Below, in pieces: positions 6,193 through 9,687 of a stretch of DNA of 9,687 bases. The stretch lies in the NCBI GenBank assembly GCA_003663535.1, contig QMUE01000034.1:1-9687 (forward strand). The letters are read 5' to 3'. How positions within the stretch are numbered: position 1 is the first letter of the stretch; every line of letters starts with the position of its first letter. A model generated the notes under the pieces. It was not told the origin of the DNA and searched no databases. It worked only from the letters and a program-made list of their open reading frames with translations. A program made the translations under genes and the position numbers. The DNA is from Thermococci archaeon. Its GTDB lineage: Archaea > Methanobacteriota_B > Thermococci > Thermococcales > Thermococcaceae.

Positions 6193-7022
6193 CCAATATC
6201 CTTTCTTATTTCATTCCATATTGCAACCAGAATTAGTATTGCTCCTAGATACCCTCTTGAACTCAACACTTCCCCTATAGTCAAAAATGAAGAAATATGT
6301 CCAAATATAGGTTCAGCTGAATAAATCAATGCTGCTTTATGTGCTTTTGTTTCTTTTTGATACTTTATCTGAAAAGTAAAGCCAATTACTGTTGCTAAAA
6401 CTGCAGTGTAAAGTATTCCAACCCATGGCACTGTTTCTCTTGGGAAAGCGAACCCCTCCACAATTAGAGCATAACTCAATGAAAATACAAAATTCCAGAA
6501 TATCTGCCAGAATGCCAAGCTTAAATAATCCTTTTCCTTGAACTTATGGATCAAGACTATCTGAAATGCAAATGAAATTGCACAAAGAACTGTTAACAAA
6601 TCCCCATAATTAAAGCGGAGTGTTGCACCCGATATCAAATATAAGCCGACTATAGCGGCACCCAGAGATAGAAAATCCTTACCCTTCAACTTATCTCCAA
6701 GGAGCACATAAGCCACGAACGGGGTAAAAACGACGTAGAGAGATGTTATAAATGCAGAATTCGATGCAGAGGTATACTTCAACCCAATGATTTGAGAAGC
6801 ATGTCCAAAAAACAAGGTAGACCCTAAGACAAAGCCCTCAAAAAGTGTTTCTTTTTTCAGAACTTTTTTACCAAAAAATACCAACATAAGAAGGGAAGCA
6901 ACGCTAAAACGATATGCCAAGAAAAGAACCGGTGAGAGATACTCAAGACTAACCTTCATGGCCGGAAAGGTAAGTCCCCATATGGCTGTAATTCCTAGGA
7001 GGATCAGTTCCGCTTTTTTCAT
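6189..7022 (-). CDS. EamA/DMT-superfamily transporter
   Basis: 277 residues with about ten membrane helices in two tandem EamA halves (roughly residues 5-135 and 140-275). The first half opens with the family-typical AIWGLTFPAMKVSLEYLSP and RFSVASLLML, and continues with YTSASNSAFITSLYVVFTPF and LLGDKLKGKDFLSLGAAIVGLYLI. The second half repeats the pattern with ALIYSAEPIFGHISSFLTIGE and GYLGAILILVAI. Members of this drug/metabolite superfamily usually export amino acids, related metabolites or toxic compounds across the cytoplasmic membrane. The substrate cannot be read from sequence. The gene is divergent from worSL across 114 bases and its stop overlaps the DUF116 stop by four bases. A GGAGA motif lies two bases before the ATG, which is closer than usual. 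Confidence 0.9.
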   Translation of the reverse strand: MKKAELILLGITAIWGLTFPAMKVSLEYLSPVLFLAYRFSVASLLMLVFFGKKVLKKETLFEGFVLGSTLFFGHASQIIGLKYTSASNSAFITSLYVVFTPFVAYVLLGDKLKGKDFLSLGAAIVGLYLISGATLRFNYGDLLTVLCAISFAFQIVLIHKFKEKDYLSLAFWQIFWNFVFSLSYALIVEGFAFPRETVPWVGILYTAVLATVIGFTFQIKYQKETKAHKAALIYSAEPIFGHISSFLTIGEVLSSRGYLGAILILVAIWNEIRKDIG

Positions 7023-7043
7023 GTCTCCTTCTACAAGAATTGG

Positions 7044-7052
7044 GTTTTTAAG
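7044..7052 (-). promoter_or_regulatory. Candidate TATA box of the EamA gene
   Basis: Minus-strand CTTAAAAAC centred about 26 bases before the ATG at 7022. That spacing would give a leaderless or nearly leaderless transcript. It would fit the crowded GGAGA-AC-ATG start, in which the Shine-Dalgarno motif is barely included. Confidence 0.45.
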
Positions 7053-7064
7053 CGTTTCCTTCAG

Positions 7065-7088
7065 AAATTAGTTTGAACGCTCTAATTT
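7065..7088. promoter_or_regulatory. Inverted repeat between the divergent EamA and worS promoters, possible operator
   Basis: Perfect 7-base arms AAATTAG (7065-7071) and CTAATTT (7082-7088) with a 10-base spacer. It ends nine bases before the worS TATA box. A second 6-base inverted repeat, AGCGTT/AACGCT (7051-7056, 7076-7081), overlaps it. The position suits a regulator acting on worS, on the EamA gene, or on both. It does not match the SurR consensus GTTn3AAC: the nearest sequence, GTTTGAAC, has a spacer of two. It also does not match the TrmBL1 motif as I remember it. Confidence 0.4.
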
Positions 7089-7096
7089 GCGTAATC

Positions 7097-7107
7097 CTTA
7101 TATAAAA
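7097..7107 (+). promoter_or_regulatory. TATA box of the worS-worL operon
   Basis: CTTATATAAAA, 30-40 bases before ATG 7137. It is one of the best TATA matches in the window. Initiation would fall near 7127, leaving a very short leader that starts at or just before the GGTGA site (7128-7132). Confidence 0.75.
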
Positions 7108-7127
7108 AGAAAACATAGAGTATTTTT

Positions 7128-7132
7128 GGTGA
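7128..7132 (+). promoter_or_regulatory. Shine-Dalgarno site of worS
   Basis: GGTGA, four bases before ATG 7137. It supports this start. Confidence 0.75.
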
Positions 7133-7136
7133 TACC

Positions 7137-7688
7137 ATGAGCGAGAATGAACCCCAAAACATCCAACACGAAATTTTCGAGAGAGTTTGGATCCTGATAA
7201 CCCCTGATAAATGCAGTGGCTGCAGGCTATGTGAAATAACATGCTCTTTAGAACATGAAGGAATTATCTGGCCGGAAGCATCAAGGATAAGAGTTTTTGA
7301 GTTCCTGCCCGGCGTTGATATGCCCCATACTTGCGTCCAATGCCCAGATTATCCATGTGTAAACGCCTGTCCGATGAATGCCTTAAGTGTAGATGAAAAA
7401 ACAGGCGCGGTCCTTGTTGAGGAAGAAAAATGTACCGAGTGTGGTGCATGCATTACAGCATGTCCAGGAAGCGTCCCAAGGATTCCGGCAGGCAAAGGGA
7501 GCGTAGTTATATGTGATCTCTGTGGAGGAGAACCCAAGTGTGTTGAAGTCTGCCACGAGGCTGGTCATGACGCTCTAAAACTAGTTAAAGGAAACTACAG
7601 ATCCGTTTTCAAGACCTTTGCAAAAGGGCCCATAGAGAAAAGCTTTGAGATTGCAAGAAAAATGTACGGAGAAGAATTTTTAAGGTGA
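7137..7688 (+). CDS. worS: Polyferredoxin-like small subunit of a WOR5-type tungsten oxidoreductase
   Basis: 183-residue electron-transfer subunit with exactly 16 cysteines in four [4Fe-4S] motifs: C26/29/32/36, C66/69/74/78, C99/102/105/109 and C126/129/135/139. The arrangement, including the widened CxxCxxxxCxxxC and CxxCxxxxxCxxxC motifs, is that of the four-cluster subunits related to DMSO reductase chain B and HycB. No twin-arginine or other signal peptide is present, so it acts in the cytoplasm. After the last cluster come about 44 residues without cysteine, likely a docking tail. Its stop codon overlaps the ribosome binding site of the large-subunit gene, which implies co-translation. 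In P. furiosus the equivalent gene next to WOR5 was reported from a crystal structure to encode a true subunit. Its likely role is to relay electrons from the tungsten site to ferredoxin. Confidence 0.9.
   Translation: MSENEPQNIQHEIFERVWILITPDKCSGCRLCEITCSLEHEGIIWPEASRIRVFEFLPGVDMPHTCVQCPDYPCVNACPMNALSVDEKTGAVLVEEEKCTECGACITACPGSVPRIPAGKGSVVICDLCGGEPKCVEVCHEAGHDALKLVKGNYRSVFKTFAKGPIEKSFEIARKMYGEEFLR
7684..7688 (+). promoter_or_regulatory. Shine-Dalgarno site that sets the worL start, overlapping the worS stop
   Basis: GGTGA, whose last three bases are the worS stop codon TGA, lies five bases before ATG 7694. The in-frame GTG at 7685 is inside the motif, so it is not the start. Confidence 0.85.
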
Positions 7689-7693
7689 GAAAA

Positions 7694-9568
7694 ATGGACG
7701 GTTATACCGGAAAGCTTCTTGACATTAATTTAACAAAGGAGAAGATAAAGGAGATTGAACTTGATGAAGAGATTCTTAAGAAGTTCTATGGAGGCAGAGG
7801 AGTAGGTACCTATCTTCTCTGGAAAGAGCTTGGAGAAAAATGGGAGAGTGTTGAACCTCTCGGTGAGGAAAACTTGCTTTTGATATTAAGTGGACCTCTA
7901 ACCGGCTATTATCCCGGAATGAAGACTGCTGTTATTTCCAAATCCCCAGAAAGCAACGGTGTTGTAGGGAGCGTGCTAAGCAGCGAGGTCGCTTTAGAAC
8001 TTAAAACCTCAGGCTATGATGGAGTTATAATACGGGGCAAAGCTAAAAGCCCAGTGTATCTTCTTGTCCACAACGATACCGTGAAGATAAGGGACGCAAG
8101 CAAATACTGGGGTATGGGAGGAACTGAACTCTACAAGACCCTTCTTAAAGAAGTTCACGAAGAGATAAAAAAGAAAGAAATGCTGAAAGGAATCCCAAAA
8201 GAGCCTGCAATGATATATATAGGACGGGCTGGAGAGAACAAAGTGCGTATTGCTGCTATAATGGCAAAACTCATGCATGCGGCTGGCTATGGTGGTTATG
8301 GAGCGGTTATGGGAAGCAAGAATCTTAAAGCCATACTCGTAAAAGGAAGCAAAGCCCTTCCAGAAGTTTATGACAAAGAGAAAGTAAAGATACTCTTAAA
8401 GGAGTTCTGGAGAAAATCGTTCTCATCAACCACATTTAGAGAATGGGGGACTGGAGCTGGAGGTTATAGTGTCGGCCATGACCGCTCAAGTGAACCTATA
8501 AGAAACTGGCAAGAAGAGTATCATGATAACAAAGAGATAAGTGTGGCCAATTTCGAGAATATAGCTTGGATAAAGAAATATTGGGCCGACTATGGATGCC
8601 CAATCAACTGTATGAAGATTTCATACCTTCGTTACGGCCCATACAAGGGAGCAATTACAGATGCACCTGACTATGAGCTCCAAGCATATCTGGGGACTAA
8701 TCTTGGAATATTCGAGCCAGAAAAAATCGTTTATCTATCATACCTTGTGGATGAACTCGGACTAGATGGCATAAACGCTGGAAATACTTTGGGATTTGTG
8801 GCTGAACTTTATCAGAGGGGAATTCTAACGAAAGACGATATTGGCTTTGAACTTAACTGGGGAGATGAAAAAGCTTTTGCAAAACTTTTGCACCTAATAG
8901 CCAACAAAGAAGGAATTGGAGAGATATTAGCAGATGGGACATATAGAGCTTCATTAAAAATCTCCAAAACAAAAGGAATAGATGTCATAAAATACGCCGT
9001 ACACGTGAAAGGAATAGGTATCGGAGCACATGGAGTAAGAAGCAACCTTGATTATACAAAAGACATCAGTTATGCAGTCTCAGTTCAAGGTGGCGATCAC
9101 ACTTCGACAGCAGCCTTACCAGCTAGAAGTTATGAAGGTGAAATGATCAACGCTTTCTATGACTCAGCTGTAATATGTTTCTTCGTCACACAACCTGGCT
9201 TCGAGAATATCTTAGAGTTTGGAAACGCAGTAACTGGTTTTAACATAAAACCCGAGCAGTGGTTCAATGAAATTGGGATGAGAGTAATACATCTCCAAAG
9301 GATCCTTCTCCTCCTAGGTGGCCCGGATGTTTACTGGGATCCAAGAAAAGATGATGATAATCCCTCAAGGTTCTACGAACCATTACCAAACGGGCCTGTT
9401 AAAGGAAAGGCCCCAAGTAAAGAGAATATTAAAGCAAAAGTGAAGCAGTATTACAAAGAAATTGGCTATGACGAAAATGGCCTTCCAAAAGAGGAAGTCC
9501 TCGAAGAACTTGGCTTAAAAGATGCAAAAAGAGAACTTCAAAGAATTAAAAAGCGGTTGAATCTCTAA
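7694..9568 (+). CDS. worL: Tungstopterin oxidoreductase, AOR family, WOR5 type (aliphatic sulfonate:ferredoxin oxidoreductase candidate)
   Basis: 624 residues, the usual AOR-family length (about 600-660), complete over the tungstopterin domain and the two helical domains. The N-terminus (GYTGKLLDINLT, FYGGRGVGTYLL, GPLTGYYPG) is typical. Expected landmarks are DELGLD (353-358) for pterin binding, GGDH (H469) as a probable active-site histidine, and DSAVIC (490-495) in place of the usual DxxGLC. Cluster ligands are C302, C306 and C495. The first position of the normal CxxCxxxC is aspartate 299 (D-Y-G-C-P-I-N-C). These three are the only cysteines in the protein. The partner worS just upstream and the overall match point to WOR5 of P. 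furiosus. That enzyme was first described as a broad aldehyde oxidoreductase, induced at lower temperature, and later reported to oxidise aliphatic sulfonates with ferredoxin as acceptor. AOR, FOR, GAPOR and WOR4 lack such an adjacent subunit as far as I recall. The exact substrate of this copy is inferred. Confidence 0.9.
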   Translation: MDGYTGKLLDINLTKEKIKEIELDEEILKKFYGGRGVGTYLLWKELGEKWESVEPLGEENLLLILSGPLTGYYPGMKTAVISKSPESNGVVGSVLSSEVALELKTSGYDGVIIRGKAKSPVYLLVHNDTVKIRDASKYWGMGGTELYKTLLKEVHEEIKKKEMLKGIPKEPAMIYIGRAGENKVRIAAIMAKLMHAAGYGGYGAVMGSKNLKAILVKGSKALPEVYDKEKVKILLKEFWRKSFSSTTFREWGTGAGGYSVGHDRSSEPIRNWQEEYHDNKEISVANFENIAWIKKYWADYGCPINCMKISYLRYGPYKGAITDAPDYELQAYLGTNLGIFEPEKIVYLSYLVDELGLDGINAGNTLGFVAELYQRGILTKDDIGFELNWGDEKAFAKLLHLIANKEGIGEILADGTYRASLKISKTKGIDVIKYAVHVKGIGIGAHGVRSNLDYTKDISYAVSVQGGDHTSTAALPARSYEGEMINAFYDSAVICFFVTQPGFENILEFGNAVTGFNIKPEQWFNEIGMRVIHLQRILLLLGGPDVYWDPRKDDDNPSRFYEPLPNGPVKGKAPSKENIKAKVKQYYKEIGYDENGLPKEEVLEELGLKDAKRELQRIKKRLNL

Positions 9569-9580
9569 CTTTTTCTTTTA
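9569..9580 (+). terminator. T-rich terminator of the worSL operon
   Basis: CTTTTTCTTTTA immediately after the worL stop codon. Runs of T are the usual intrinsic terminators in Thermococcales. An 8-base inverted repeat AAACTTTA/TAAAGTTT (9580-9587 and 9605-9612) follows it. Confidence 0.55.
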
Positions 9581-9687
9581 AACTTTAGGTTTTGACGAAC
9601 TTTTTAAAGTTTTGTGCTTAAAAAAATACATACTGTTAGGATAAGCAGTTGAGCGTTAAAGTTTTTTTCCTGAGTATTTATCATGAC
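9581..9687. other. AT-rich intergenic end of window, possible upstream region of the next gene
   Basis: No gene is visible in these 107 bases. The motif TTAAAGT or its complement occurs three times (about 9582-9588, 9604-9610, 9654-9660), and AACTTT-tt-AAAGTT (9598-9611) is a perfect inverted repeat. TTAAAAAAA near 9619-9627 could be a TATA box for a rightward gene. An ATG at 9683 is followed by only two bases and has no clear Shine-Dalgarno site, so I do not call it a start. Confidence 0.35.

Noticed and set aside
7071..7078. Possible SurR binding site upstream of worS
   Set aside because: GTTTGAAC has a two-base spacer, whereas the SurR consensus needs GTTn3AAC.
9683..9687. ATG at the right edge as start of a next gene
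   Set aside because: Only five bases remain in the window and no Shine-Dalgarno motif precedes it, so it cannot be supported.
1..9687. CRISPR array, tRNA or rRNA genes, intact insertion sequence, toxin-antitoxin or defence system
   Set aside because: I looked for regularly spaced repeats, tRNA-like cloverleaf signatures, transposase motifs and small paired genes on both strands and found none.

Overview
The window looks like chromosomal DNA from a hyperthermophilic archaeon of the order Thermococcales (Pyrococcus, Thermococcus or a close relative). The reasons are the AT-rich composition, archaeal TATA boxes (TTTATAAA or CTTATATAAA type) a short distance before genes, GGTGA-type Shine-Dalgarno sites, heavy use of AGA/AGG arginine codons, and the gene content: a tungsten-dependent aldehyde-oxidoreductase-family enzyme with a polyferredoxin subunit, plus DUF401, DUF835 and DUF116 proteins. 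I cannot fix the species from the sequence alone.

Layout, left to right. (1) Positions 1-2658, minus strand: isoleucyl-tRNA synthetase (ileS), complete at its N-terminus and cut by the window edge after 886 residues. (2) Positions 2659-3127: a 469-base gap with no convincing gene. It holds the ileS leader, a hairpin that resembles the right end of IS200/IS605 (TnpB) elements, and the promoter of the next gene. (3) 3128-4318, plus: a DUF401 multi-pass membrane permease-like protein. (4) 4474-5529, plus: a seven-helix membrane protein with a C-terminal DUF835 domain. (5) 5578-6192, plus: a cysteine-rich DUF116 protein. (6) 6189-7022, minus: an EamA/DMT-type exporter whose stop codon overlaps the DUF116 stop codon. 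(7) 7137-7688 and 7694-9568, plus: a two-gene operon. It encodes a four-cluster polyferredoxin-like subunit and a tungstopterin oxidoreductase of the WOR5 type. In P. furiosus this pair was reported as an aliphatic sulfonate:ferredoxin oxidoreductase. (8) 9569-9687: a T-rich terminator region and perhaps the control region of the next gene.

The clearest functional unit is the worS-worL pair. The small subunit has exactly 16 cysteines in four [4Fe-4S] motifs and should carry electrons from the tungsten site to ferredoxin. The large subunit has only three cysteines, all at expected cluster-ligand positions. Aspartate 299 stands where AOR-type enzymes have the first cysteine. The pair is divergent from the EamA exporter across a 114-base control region with a perfect 7-base inverted repeat just upstream of the worS TATA box. 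The DUF401, DUF835 and DUF116 genes each seem to have their own promoter, so a shared role with worSL is only a possibility.

Three starts were moved to internal ATG codons because the Shine-Dalgarno or TATA signals require it (3128, 4474 and 7694). No CRISPR array, tRNA or rRNA gene, or intact mobile element was seen.
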